From: Bacteroidales bacterium
GTDB lineage: Bacteria; Bacteroidota; Bacteroidia; Bacteroidales; P3
NCBI GenBank assembly: GCA_017480245.1
Contig: JAFVBA010000024.1
Coordinates: forward strand, 62,001 to 126,000
DNA length: 64,000 nucleotides
Direction: 5' to 3'
How positions within the stretch are numbered: position 1 is the stretch's first letter; the number at the start of each line of letters is the position of its first letter. Position numbers and translations under genes: made by a program. Of this stretch, positions 1-7,879 are shown in pieces. Under the pieces are notes generated by a model, which made no database searches, was not told the origin of the DNA, and saw only the letters and a program-made list of their open reading frames with translations.

Positions 1-10
1 CCAAATCAAT

Positions 11-73
11 AAATTGTTTTCAGAAAAGAGTAAAATGTTTTCAGAAAAGAATTTACTAATTCGGCACTTTATT
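11..73. repeat. 21-bp-pitch palindromic array
   Basis: Two nearly identical 21-bp units start at 11 and 32. Each has the 13-bp palindromic core GTTTTCAGAAAAG plus an 8-bp AT-rich spacer. A diverged third unit starts at 53. Positions 25-55 recur exactly in inverted orientation at 23651-23681, inside another array of the same pitch. The unit lies downstream of the minus-strand gene ending at 166. No gene is visible in 1-165. Confidence 0.65.
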
Positions 74-165
74 TTGATATTGCTATATAGAGAGTTAAAA
101 ACATTAAATTGCCAATGCGGCTTGCACCACTTTATTTTGACAAAGTCGGAATTTCTGCAGTTGGT

Positions 166-1251
166 TTATTGTTTTATGAAGCGGTCTTGAGCAATTGTTT
201 TGTCGGTTTTCAATATTACGTTATACATTGCGCAAAGCAAGAAATCAATATTCAATTTCATTGACTTCACTCCTGCAGAGATTTTCTCAGTATATAGATT
301 TCTGCCGTTCATATCCGTTATTACTATCTCCGCTTGCGAAGTCAAATTATTAATATCAACATTCAACTCATCTTTTGCAGGCTTCGGGTAAGTTTTTATC
401 TGAACCGAAGACACGTTTTCCACATCTTGCAGTCCTCCGCCTGGGCAACACTCTGCGCTTGTCGCATGAGTACATAACGAACTGTCATTAACATTCATTA
501 CGGTTACATACCAATACATTTTTGCCCATTTGTAATAATAGAACTCAACTATTCCATTTTGTGAATTAAAGTTCATATTGTTAGACCAATAATCTTCAAC
601 TTGTGATTCTTCCGCAACAAACCATTGATTTGTCGTAGTGTCGTACTCAAATACGGCGAATTTTTCATCCTTAAACACTATTTTGTGTTGAACAATGATA
701 TAATCGGGGTTAATAGGATAAACATCATTCAAAAACCAATAATACACAGGACTACATCCCGCCGATTGATGACTAAATTCATCAAAAATAACTGCGCTTT
801 TATTTACGGCGCACTTAAGATAAGTTTTTTCTTCATTACTATCGGTTAATTCAACTGCAAAACTGCAATAAGAAAAACCCTCATTCATCTTCACCATTTG
901 ACCTGCATTGATACGCAAGACAGAGTCCTTTGACAATGGATTTTGTGCGTCAAACATAGTTTCCAATGCCGTTTGCGACAAACTCGTATCCGCAATGTTA
1001 ATCCATTTATATGAATCGAATTTCTCAGATACTCTAACTATCGCCGTTATACCGTTATACACGCCGTAATCATAGTAACTTGTGTCAATAACACAATTAT
1101 CCACTATAAGATACGGTGAATTGTCCGCCTCAGTAAGTGTATCTGCGCCGTCAATAGCAGATAAATTCTTTGCGTTAAGGCTTATAGTTGCAGTAAATAG
1201 TAACACTGCAAACATCAATGCCGAAAATAATCTTTTCTTTTCCATAATCAT
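166..1251 (-). CDS. secreted protein with T9SS type A sorting domain
   Basis: This is a 361-residue protein of unknown function. A basic start followed by a hydrophobic stretch (about residues 5-27, ending near LNA) is a signal peptide. The middle is rich in Asn, Tyr and Trp and matches no family I recognise. The last ~80 residues resemble a T9SS C-terminal sorting domain: a YPKPAKDELNV start, a V-T-D-M-N-G-R strand, and a K-rich end (DRFIKQ). The protein should therefore cross the outer membrane by the T9SS and be anchored or released outside. ATG codons lie at 1251 and 1245, and either could be the start. It is the last gene on the minus strand here. Confidence 0.8.
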   Translation of the reverse strand: MIMEKKRLFSALMFAVLLFTATISLNAKNLSAIDGADTLTEADNSPYLIVDNCVIDTSYYDYGVYNGITAIVRVSEKFDSYKWINIADTSLSQTALETMFDAQNPLSKDSVLRINAGQMVKMNEGFSYCSFAVELTDSNEEKTYLKCAVNKSAVIFDEFSHQSAGCSPVYYWFLNDVYPINPDYIIVQHKIVFKDEKFAVFEYDTTTNQWFVAEESQVEDYWSNNMNFNSQNGIVEFYYYKWAKMYWYVTVMNVNDSSLCTHATSAECCPGGGLQDVENVSSVQIKTYPKPAKDELNVDINNLTSQAEIVITDMNGRNLYTEKISAGVKSMKLNIDFLLCAMYNVILKTDKTIAQDRFIKQ

Positions 1252-1297
1252 TAAATTTTATTTTATTAACACTAAATTAAACTCTGTCTTTATTTGT

Positions 1298-2722
1298 TTA
1301 TTTGCCGCGGCCTTGGAAGATAATTAAGAATGTGTAGAGAAGAATCTTGATATCCGTCGCAAAAGACATGTTCTCCAAATACAGAAGGTCGTACTTAAGG
1401 CGTTCAACCATTTGTTCCACCGTTTCAGCGTAACCGAATTTGACTTGACCCCAAGACGTCATGCCGGGTTTTATTTTCTGGAGAAGTTTATATTCCGGAG
1501 CTATCTTAACAATCTGATCTATGAAGTACTGCCGTTCAGGCCTTACGCCGACCATACTCATCTCGCCGGTAAGCACGTGTATAAACTGCGGCGTCTCGTC
1601 CAGTCTTATCTTACGCATAAATCTCCCGAAAGGCGTAATTCTCGGGTCGTCGTCGCCGTGGGATAACATCGGACCGTTTTTCTCCGCATCTACGTACATA
1701 GACCTAAACTTGTACATCTTGAAAGGTTTGCCGTATCTGCCGATACGTTCCTGTGCGTAAAGAACTCCTCCTTTTGAAGTACATTTTATTATCACCGCAA
1801 TAAGAATATAAAACGGTATCAAAATAATCACCGCCACCAGTGCCACCAAAATATCAAACAGACGCTTGAGTGCAAACTCCCACGGCTCCATAAGGTTCTG
1901 CGATATTCTTATAAGCGGAACGGAGAAGATTGCGCTTAACTTTATGCTACCCGTAAGTAAGTCTTTGCGGTCGGAAGGCATAAACATTTCAATGTTGGGG
2001 TCGGTAACGGAAAAGATTATGTTATATATTTCATTCTCATGCTCACTGTCCAAAACGACAATTATCTCTTCTATCTTTTTCTGCTCAATAACGCTCTGTA
2101 AGTCCTGCACTGTGCCTAACCAGTCTAACTTTTTGTCCAACGGATGCAGTCTTTTCTGCTCCAAAGTCAAGTAACCGACGAATTTATATCCCGAAGAAAT
2201 CTCTTGATTGCTTATATCCTTATAAAGATTCAGTGCCTTTTTGGCGTCAGATGCTATCAACAGCGTCGGAAAACCTATCTTGCCGCTATGAACTCTATGC
2301 ACGGTAACGGTAGTCAGTATCAAACGCGGAAGATACGTAAGAGTGAAATGCAGCAGCAGTAGAATGAGGAACGTAAAGTAATAGTTCTTGTACGTAGATA
2401 CATAGTCGTCCAAAAGAAATGCAAAGAAGATGACAATAACTCCCGCAATGCTGACGATAAGTGTCTGCCCCAACTCTTTCAGACGTGATTTCTTATAAAC
2501 CTTTGCATACTCTCCGCTGCACCAATATACAAACAGCCAAAACAGAGGTATAAATATGATACCCTTATATAGATTTGCGTCGGCAAATACCGCATTGATG
2601 TCATTGAATTGATTGTTTTCAATCGTAAGTTTCCTGAACATGAAAAAAATCACCCACGCCAAAGCAGCGGAAACATAGTCCGCGATAAGATATTTAGCCG
2701 TTTGCAAATTTTTATTCATCAC
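1298..2722 (-). CDS. polyprenyl glycosylphosphotransferase (WcaJ/WbaP type)
   Basis: This 474-residue inner-membrane enzyme should transfer a sugar-1-phosphate to undecaprenyl phosphate, starting capsule, exopolysaccharide or O-antigen repeat units. The N-terminal half has several membrane segments (about residues 10-30, 50-65, 85-105 and 110-130) and a CoA-binding-like linker. The C-terminal catalytic domain starts at KRLFDILVALVA, a membrane re-entrant helix. It contains the family signatures YKFRSMYVDAE, RKIRLDETPQ and GEMSMVGVRPER. Length fits the family. It starts 6 nt after the upstream lipoprotein gene, so the two are probably co-transcribed. The sugar cannot be predicted. Confidence 0.93.
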   Translation of the reverse strand: MMNKNLQTAKYLIADYVSAALAWVIFFMFRKLTIENNQFNDINAVFADANLYKGIIFIPLFWLFVYWCSGEYAKVYKKSRLKELGQTLIVSIAGVIVIFFAFLLDDYVSTYKNYYFTFLILLLLHFTLTYLPRLILTTVTVHRVHSGKIGFPTLLIASDAKKALNLYKDISNQEISSGYKFVGYLTLEQKRLHPLDKKLDWLGTVQDLQSVIEQKKIEEIIVVLDSEHENEIYNIIFSVTDPNIEMFMPSDRKDLLTGSIKLSAIFSVPLIRISQNLMEPWEFALKRLFDILVALVAVIILIPFYILIAVIIKCTSKGGVLYAQERIGRYGKPFKMYKFRSMYVDAEKNGPMLSHGDDDPRITPFGRFMRKIRLDETPQFIHVLTGEMSMVGVRPERQYFIDQIVKIAPEYKLLQKIKPGMTSWGQVKFGYAETVEQMVERLKYDLLYLENMSFATDIKILLYTFLIIFQGRGK

Positions 2723-2728
2723 CTTGAG

Positions 2729-3703
2729 TTATTTTCCTGACGAGCGGTAAGTAACAAGTTTAATATTGTCAATATGTACAAACCCTTTAGGATTATTTGC
2801 CGAATTTACGGGCATAAACCATAACTTGAACGGTGCGTAATTAATATTAGCCCAAACTTTTCCAAGTGTTATGTACATTTTGTGCCAATTGTTCTTATCC
2901 GAAGCCTTGAGTGCAGGATTAAAATTGGCTGCCATTCTCACGCTGGAGATATACGCAGGCTGCGAAGCAGAGGAAGCCTGTCCGTAAATGCCGACTTCAA
3001 ATGGAATATTGGAGCAGTAATCCAATTCTAATATCATTGTTTTGTTACCTGTGCCGACAATACTGTCTTTAGTGATGACTTTATAGTTTTCAGATGAGGA
3101 TGCAGAATAGAAAGCGCCGCACTTTGTCCCGTAAGCAACGGAATCTGTGCCGCCAATCATGTGCAGACGGCATTCAATCGTAGAATCCACCAACTCAACG
3201 TTCTCAAACGGATTGAAAGTGTCCTCAAAAAACAATCTTTTGGCGATATATGTATTTGCAGTGTAATACACGTCTTTAGTATCTATTACTGTTACTTTGC
3301 CTTCCTGTAACTCCACGGTATCAAGTGCCGACGAATAGAAATAATAGTATGCCCGCGTGGCATTCATTCCGTTCAGTTTGACGACAGGTTCCAACTCTAT
3401 GTAACTTTTTCCTTTCTTCAGGATAGGAATTGTAAGACTTCCGTCCTCCTTAAGTGTATATACGCCCAATTCTTCTTGCTTCTTACCGTCGGAAACAAAC
3501 ACCGCAACCTCAGTAATAGCATTTGTAAGAAAAGATGAATCCTGTATGAAACTGAATCCTGCATTGGGGTTCTCCACAAGTCTGAATCCTTTGACATTTA
3601 TATACGATGGCACTTCCTGTTCTCCCTCGAATCTGTCGCAAGATGACATCACAAAAAGTAATGCCGCCGCCAAAACCGTAAATATTACATTTTTCTTATT
3701 CAT
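2729..3703 (-). CDS. putative surface lipoprotein
   Basis: This is a 324-residue lipoprotein. The N-terminus is a lysine-rich start and hydrophobic core ending in a lipobox (VMSSC, Cys near residue 22), followed by acidic residues, which in Bacteroidota often marks export to the cell surface. The body is beta-rich, with many S, T, Y and V residues and a late segment resembling carbohydrate-binding or jelly-roll folds. I do not recognise a named family. It lies just upstream of the glycosylphosphotransferase gene, separated by 6 nt. A role in envelope polysaccharide work is only inferred from that position. Confidence 0.75.
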   Translation of the reverse strand: MNKKNVIFTVLAAALLFVMSSCDRFEGEQEVPSYINVKGFRLVENPNAGFSFIQDSSFLTNAITEVAVFVSDGKKQEELGVYTLKEDGSLTIPILKKGKSYIELEPVVKLNGMNATRAYYYFYSSALDTVELQEGKVTVIDTKDVYYTANTYIAKRLFFEDTFNPFENVELVDSTIECRLHMIGGTDSVAYGTKCGAFYSASSSENYKVITKDSIVGTGNKTMILELDYCSNIPFEVGIYGQASSASQPAYISSVRMAANFNPALKASDKNNWHKMYITLGKVWANINYAPFKLWFMPVNSANNPKGFVHIDNIKLVTYRSSGK

Positions 3704-3755
3704 CGCCGAAAATTTTAATACAAACTTAACGCTTTTATACTTGATTTATTGCATT

Positions 3756-4505
3756 TCAGAGCGAATTTATTACACTGCGCGCACGCAAGACTTCCTTTTC
3801 GTCACTCAAAGCCACATCGTACTCGCTCACTTCTCCCACTCCGCCCATGGAAACTGACGGATTCTTAAACAGCATACCGCCCGCAATAATTTTCTTCGCC
3901 GAGAAGTGAAACGCAGCTGGCTTAGCTCGCTCGTAAAGTGCCCTTATATTGTCAGGATTAACGCCGCTGCCTGCCATAACTTCCAAATCATTGCCCACAA
4001 GTTGTACAATTTGCCGTATGTTCTCCACTCCGTTTGTTGCCTTGTTATATGCGCCCGAGGTAAGCACTCTTGTAAATCCCAAATCCGCTATATCCTTGGC
4101 CGATTGCAGATAATCCGCCGTCATATCTATCGCTCTGTGAAAACAACTCTCCATTCTGCCCGCCAAATCCAACAGTATTTTGTTTCGGTGCTTATCCACT
4201 CTGCCTTCAGGGGTGAGGATTCCGAAAACAACGCCCTTAACTCCCAATTGTCTGCATACTTCTATATCGCGTTGCATTAACTCAAACTCGTAATTGCCGT
4301 ACAGAAAGTCGCCGCCTCTCGGACGTATCATAACCATAGTATCTATTTTGAGATTTTTTGCCGCCGCTTCAATCAGAGCAAATGACGGAGTGATGCCCCC
4401 TTCAGGCATTGAGGCGCAAAGTTCAACTCTGTCGGCACCTCCGTTTTGTGCTGCCAGACAGGAGTCCATATTATACGTACAGATTTCTAATTTTATGTTC
4501 TTCAT
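3756..4505 (-). CDS. cutC: CutC family protein
   Basis: This 249-residue protein has the TIM-barrel fold of the CutC family, which has been linked to copper homeostasis; the biochemical activity is unsettled. Family signatures visible in order are LEICTYNMDSCLAAQNGGADRVELC without interruption at the start, then MVMIRPRGGDFLY, FGILTPEGRVD, FHRAIDM and VLTSGAYNKA, and finally VMAGSGVNPDN near residue 180. Length matches the family. No transporter or metal gene lies next to it. Confidence 0.92.
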   Translation of the reverse strand: MKNIKLEICTYNMDSCLAAQNGGADRVELCASMPEGGITPSFALIEAAAKNLKIDTMVMIRPRGGDFLYGNYEFELMQRDIEVCRQLGVKGVVFGILTPEGRVDKHRNKILLDLAGRMESCFHRAIDMTADYLQSAKDIADLGFTRVLTSGAYNKATNGVENIRQIVQLVGNDLEVMAGSGVNPDNIRALYERAKPAAFHFSAKKIIAGGMLFKNPSVSMGGVGEVSEYDVALSDEKEVLRARSVINSL

Positions 4506-4963
4506 ATCTTACCTGTTTATTAATAAATTCTTCCCTTTCCGTTTTCTGTCCATTCTTTGATAAAAAATTTTTTACCCTTTCGTAAAGAAAATTCGCAATT
4601 TGAGGGAAAGGAACTGCCGATAAAAAATTCAGCGTTACAAAATTATAATTTTCTTCTCAAATTCGGACAACAAATCCCGTATTTTTTGAATTTATACTTA
4701 CCGAAACCGACAAAATTGACGGCGCAAAAGAATTATTTGCCTTCAATTTGAAAACTAAAACCAGGTTTTAACTTTACTAAAACCAGGTTTTAACATCGCT
4801 TAAAACTGGTTTTAGCACCATTGAAAACCGTTTTTAGTTTTTAAAATGTCGGCAAATAATCGGAAGATGACGGCAAATAATCCGCAATTGAGGGCAATTC
4901 TTAGTGTATCTGCAGCGTTGAACGGCAGACAGTTAAGTATAAATTCCCGAAAGGTAAAGTAAA
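4506..4963. other. 458-bp intergenic region
   Basis: I see no credible gene here. The stretch is AT-rich and holds the four-unit palindrome ladder at 4756-4837, flanked by related direct repeats around GGCAAATAAT (two copies near 4850-4880). Promoter elements for cutC should lie near 4506-4600 but are not clear. Confidence 0.5.
4756..4837. repeat. 22/23-bp-pitch palindrome ladder
   Basis: Four palindromic units start at 4756, 4778, 4801 and 4823. The first two share the 15-mer TAAAACCAGGTTTTA, the third is TAAAACTGGTTTTAG, and the fourth is diverged. The spacing of 22, 23 and 22 bp equals about two helical turns. Outer arms AAAACTAAAA (4751-4760) and TTTTAGTTTT (near 4833) make the whole block an imperfect inverted repeat. 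Confidence 0.8.
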
Positions 4964-5917
4964 TTAACGTGCAGAATGGATTTGTTGCAATTCCTGCTCC
5001 AATTCTTGAATTTTAAGCAAGTGTTTTTGATAACCGTCACTGCTCGGGTTGAACGGTCGGTGGCTCTTCATTTGAAAAAGTTTAAAATACTTGTCGTTCA
5101 GTAAGCACTCCTTGACGTCAAAGTAACTCTCAGAGAACTTCTGCCACACGTAATCAACCGCCGTCTCGCTCAGATGTACCATATCCTTAGCATAAAAACG
5201 GTAATCACGCAATTCGTCCGTAACAATCTCGTAACTCGGGAAATATTGGCAGTTCTTCTCCCGCTCAACAATACTCTGGACAGCGAGATGTAAGGCAGAT
5301 TTGGAAAGATTGTTATCCCTCATTCCCTCCTTAATGTGCCTGACGGGCGAAACAGTGAAAATAAAGTTGATTTGAGGGTTGATTTTTTCCTGAACGCAGC
5401 AAATCATATCATGCAATGAGCGTTCAATCTCCCCGACACTGAACATACGGCGCAAAATCAACTGTTGGGGAATCTTATGACAGTTCGCCATTAGGAGATT
5501 GTTAGGTTTGTACCAATAACTCCACGCCGTGCCGAAGGTTAGTATGATTACAGTCGCTTGGCGTAAGTATTCGGCGGTTTGCAGTAAGGTTGTATTGGCG
5601 TTTTGTAGGCACTCTCCGGCTGTTGTCCCCCTTATGTCGCCGTGTGCGGAGAACAGATAGAAAAACTCTCCGCTTTGAATGACCTCCGATGAGGTAAATA
5701 ATTCCTTATCGGCGGCTTTGGTTATCAAATGTGCAAGACTTACGGGGTTGTAGATAGTTCCGAAAGGGTTTCTATGTGTATCAAATCCGTGGATTGCAAA
5801 TTTGTTACCTATCTCGTCGGTAAAACACGAGCCGAGCATTAGGATTTTGTCGCTGTGGGTAAGTTTCCTTTGCGATTGTGCGACATTTACTTCGGTGAAG
5901 AATGGATTGGCTGCCAT
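4964..5917 (-). CDS. GSCFA domain protein
   Basis: This 317-residue protein belongs to the GSCFA family, common in Bacteroidota and thought to be related to SGNH/GDSL esterases. The family name-giving block is seen as LGSCFTDEIG near residue 30. It is followed by NPFGTIYNPVSL, an FGTAW block near residue 127 and the late FTVSPVRHIKEG block, plus DMVHLSETAVDYVW near residue 250. No signal peptide is evident. It lies 29 nt downstream of the exonuclease gene. Substrate and role are unknown; esterase or acyltransferase activity is an inference from the family. Confidence 0.85.
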   Translation of the reverse strand: MAANPFFTEVNVAQSQRKLTHSDKILMLGSCFTDEIGNKFAIHGFDTHRNPFGTIYNPVSLAHLITKAADKELFTSSEVIQSGEFFYLFSAHGDIRGTTAGECLQNANTTLLQTAEYLRQATVIILTFGTAWSYWYKPNNLLMANCHKIPQQLILRRMFSVGEIERSLHDMICCVQEKINPQINFIFTVSPVRHIKEGMRDNNLSKSALHLAVQSIVEREKNCQYFPSYEIVTDELRDYRFYAKDMVHLSETAVDYVWQKFSESYFDVKECLLNDKYFKLFQMKSHRPFNPSSDGYQKHLLKIQELEQELQQIHSAR

Positions 5918-5946
5918 GGTGTAAGGAATTTTTGCCGTGAGGGTAA

Positions 5947-6498
5947 CTAAAATTTGTAAGACTTAATCTGCGTAACGTGTCTTAACTGCGCAAAATCTTC
6001 GCAGTGCAGCACTTCCGCTTCCCGAAGAAGCAACCGTGCGCACGCCTCCGCATCTGAATCGGAATGGTGATGGTTCAGTTGTATGTTTTCTTGGGCTGAA
6101 AGGTAATCAAGGGAGAACTTTTGGTTGCCGCGCCACGTCTGTTTGGCGAGAATGTACGAACACATGTAGCGCGCAGTTGGTCTGGGTATCTTGTAGTGGG
6201 CAAGTGTGCGGCGCAAGACGTTGATATCGAATGCAGCGTTATGGGCGATCAGCATCGTGTGTTGGAAATGATGTTCTATCTGCGGCCATAAAACGTCAAA
6301 TGTCGGCGCATCTTCCACGTCTTCCTTGTGTATTCCGTGAATCTTCTGCGCATACCACTGAAAGTACGGGAAACAAATGGGTTTTATAAGGTGGTTTTCC
6401 ACATTTGTAACCTCGTTGTTGCGGACTGTCGCAATTCCTATGGAACACGGTACATATCCCGCCGCCGTCTCAAAGTCTATCGCCGTAAAATCAAACAT
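5947..6498 (-). CDS. DnaQ-like 3'-5' exonuclease
   Basis: This is a DEDD-superfamily exonuclease domain of about 183 residues, alone, like the proofreading epsilon subunit. Exo I is DFETA near the start, Exo II is HNAAFDINVL, and Exo III is HHSDSDAEACARLL with the catalytic His and Asp in place (DEDDh type). An upstream ATG at 6516 would add six residues. I prefer the ATG at 6498 because the purine-rich GAAGGAAAA sits directly before it. Its job, proofreading or DNA/RNA repair, cannot be told from the sequence. Confidence 0.88.
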   Translation of the reverse strand: MFDFTAIDFETAAGYVPCSIGIATVRNNEVTNVENHLIKPICFPYFQWYAQKIHGIHKEDVEDAPTFDVLWPQIEHHFQHTMLIAHNAAFDINVLRRTLAHYKIPRPTARYMCSYILAKQTWRGNQKFSLDYLSAQENIQLNHHHSDSDAEACARLLLREAEVLHCEDFAQLRHVTQIKSYKF

Positions 6499-6600
6499 TT
6501 TTCCTTCATTTAACATTTAGCATGTAGAATGTAGCACATTGTTGCCGCATTCGGATACAGGCTATACACTAATTGCTACGTATTATGTAATTCAAGACTG

Positions 6601-6608
6601 CAAATTTA
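6601..6608 (-). promoter_or_regulatory. Bacteroidetes -7 element
   Basis: Read on the minus strand this is TAAATTTG, a match to TAnnTTTG, about 100 nt upstream of the exonuclease start. The -33 element is weak. Confidence 0.45.
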
Positions 6609-6673
6609 CGAAAATTTCTACAATTGCGTTAAAACAGCGTTGCTTTGATTTTACAGATTGTACAACTTTCCCC

Positions 6674-6868
6674 TTATTCTCCTTTTTCCCAACGTTCTTT
6701 GTCTGCTTGGTCTTCCTTCTTTTGATTTGCTCGGTGGATTAGATACGCTCCCAACACAAGAAAAACAAGAATATATCCGGGATTTCCGACCATCTGTCCG
6801 CCACTTGCAATAAGATTTATTATTCCTCCTATGCCAGCAATGACTAATATGATTCCGATTACTTTCAT
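6674..6868 (-). CDS. small membrane protein (64 aa)
   Basis: This 64-residue protein has two hydrophobic helices (about residues 3-21 and 29-46) and a charged, Lys/Glu-rich tail. I do not recognise a family. It is the last of five closely spaced minus-strand genes (6674-9127). A GGGAGAT stretch just upstream of the ATG can serve as a Shine-Dalgarno, unusual for Bacteroidota. It probably sits in the inner membrane with its tail in the cytoplasm. Confidence 0.6.
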   Translation of the reverse strand: MKVIGIILVIAGIGGIINLIASGGQMVGNPGYILVFLVLGAYLIHRANQKKEDQADKERWEKGE

Positions 6869-6880
6869 CTTATCTCCCTT

Positions 6881-7063
6881 TTATTTGCTCATATCTACAA
6901 ATTCTTCTTTCTTTGCAGAACATGCTACTACTATTACCCCGATTAAAGGCGATATCAAACTGATTACAAATGCCCAGCCGAAACCGATTTTTCTTTTCTT
7001 GCCCCAGTTGCCAATCAAAAAGGCAAGAATCACTCCGATAATAATCATTACTACTGCTTCCAT
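6881..7063 (-). CDS. small membrane protein (60 aa)
   Basis: This is a 60-residue, two-helix membrane protein (about residues 3-17 and 27-48) with a basic loop GKKRK between the helices. The pattern recalls small phage superinfection-immunity or stress-type membrane proteins, but I cannot assign a family. It lies 12 nt upstream of the 64-residue gene and 14 nt downstream of the J-domain-like gene, so it belongs to the same operon. Confidence 0.55.
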   Translation of the reverse strand: MEAVVMIIIGVILAFLIGNWGKKRKIGFGWAFVISLISPLIGVIVVACSAKKEEFVDMSK

Positions 7064-7077
7064 TTTGCTTGATTTTT

Positions 7078-7464
7078 TTAATTTATACGTATGTTTAATT
7101 CTTCAATTGCCTGTTGTTTCAATTCCTCAAGTCTTTTGTAATTGTTTTTATTCTTTGTTATTTCTTGAAACAATTTATCGGCAATTTCTGTTTTATGTTC
7201 ATCTCCGACAAACCGATCAGGATGACATTTCTTTTTCAATTCGTCATAGACTTCTTTTGCATGAAATGAACTCATCATTACATTACCGAAATCTATTTCC
7301 CTATTGCCGAACTTTTGTTTTATTTCATTTTTCTTTGAATGGTTGTGTTTCTCTTTAAAATACAAAACAACTACAACTATTATTGCAACGAATTCTGCTA
7401 TTGCAATATAAAACCAAGGATTTACCGTACTTTCCGTTACTGTTGCGGTTATTGTCTCTGTCAT
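7078..7464 (-). CDS. membrane-anchored J-domain-like protein
   Basis: This 128-residue protein has one membrane helix (about residues 17-38) and a cytoplasmic C-terminal region. That region resembles the middle of a J domain: YDELKKKCHPDRF near residue 75-87, with an intact HPD motif, the element that stimulates Hsp70 ATPase. A helix-rich tail follows. A full J domain would have a longer helix II; this one is short or diverged. The start is preceded by AAAGGAGAATAAA, a strong Shine-Dalgarno. Two related but HPD-less segments occur in the 415-residue protein of the same operon. A chaperone-recruiting role at the membrane is inferred. Confidence 0.6.
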   Translation of the reverse strand: MTETITATVTESTVNPWFYIAIAEFVAIIVVVVLYFKEKHNHSKKNEIKQKFGNREIDFGNVMMSSFHAKEVYDELKKKCHPDRFVGDEHKTEIADKLFQEITKNKNNYKRLEELKQQAIEELNIRIN

Positions 7465-7480
7465 TTTATTCTCCTTTCTT

Positions 7481-7876
7481 TTAACTATTAAGCATTATAC
7501 CTATTTGTGCATAATCGCTTAATCTCCATTTGCAACCATAATTCCCTACATCGCTATGTACCTCCAATGTATCAAAACCGAGTGATACCAATCTTCTGAC
7601 AAGTTCTATATTATCCAATACGACACTGCCGATTGCGACTAATTCCTCTTTAGTCAGTTGTTTTCCCGATAATGCTTGAATACGGAAACCGCTTGCGAAG
7701 ATATTAGAGAAAGCCGTTTTGTATCTGCTGTCTCCTCTTGACGTACTTGCTTTTAATACTGTCGGTGCAAACCCACTAACGAATGCATCCCTTGCAGCAC
7801 TGTTAAAACTCCTTATCAGTCTGCTTCTGTCTGAACGGTCTTGAAACCATTCTACTATTTTATTCCAAAATGCCAT
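7481..7876 (-). CDS. conserved hypothetical protein (131 aa)
   Basis: I do not recognise this 131-residue soluble protein. It begins with an amphipathic segment (AFWNKIVEWFQDR) that could touch the membrane. The middle is small-residue rich, and the C-terminal part looks like a compact alpha/beta domain (LVRRLVSLGFDTLEV). No signal peptide or membrane span is evident. It lies 3 nt after the 415-residue gene and 16 nt before the J-domain-like gene, so all three are almost certainly translated from one message. Confidence 0.6.
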   Translation of the reverse strand: MAFWNKIVEWFQDRSDRSRLIRSFNSAARDAFVSGFAPTVLKASTSRGDSRYKTAFSNIFASGFRIQALSGKQLTKEELVAIGSVVLDNIELVRRLVSLGFDTLEVHSDVGNYGCKWRLSDYAQIGIMLNS

Positions 7877-7879
7877 AAA

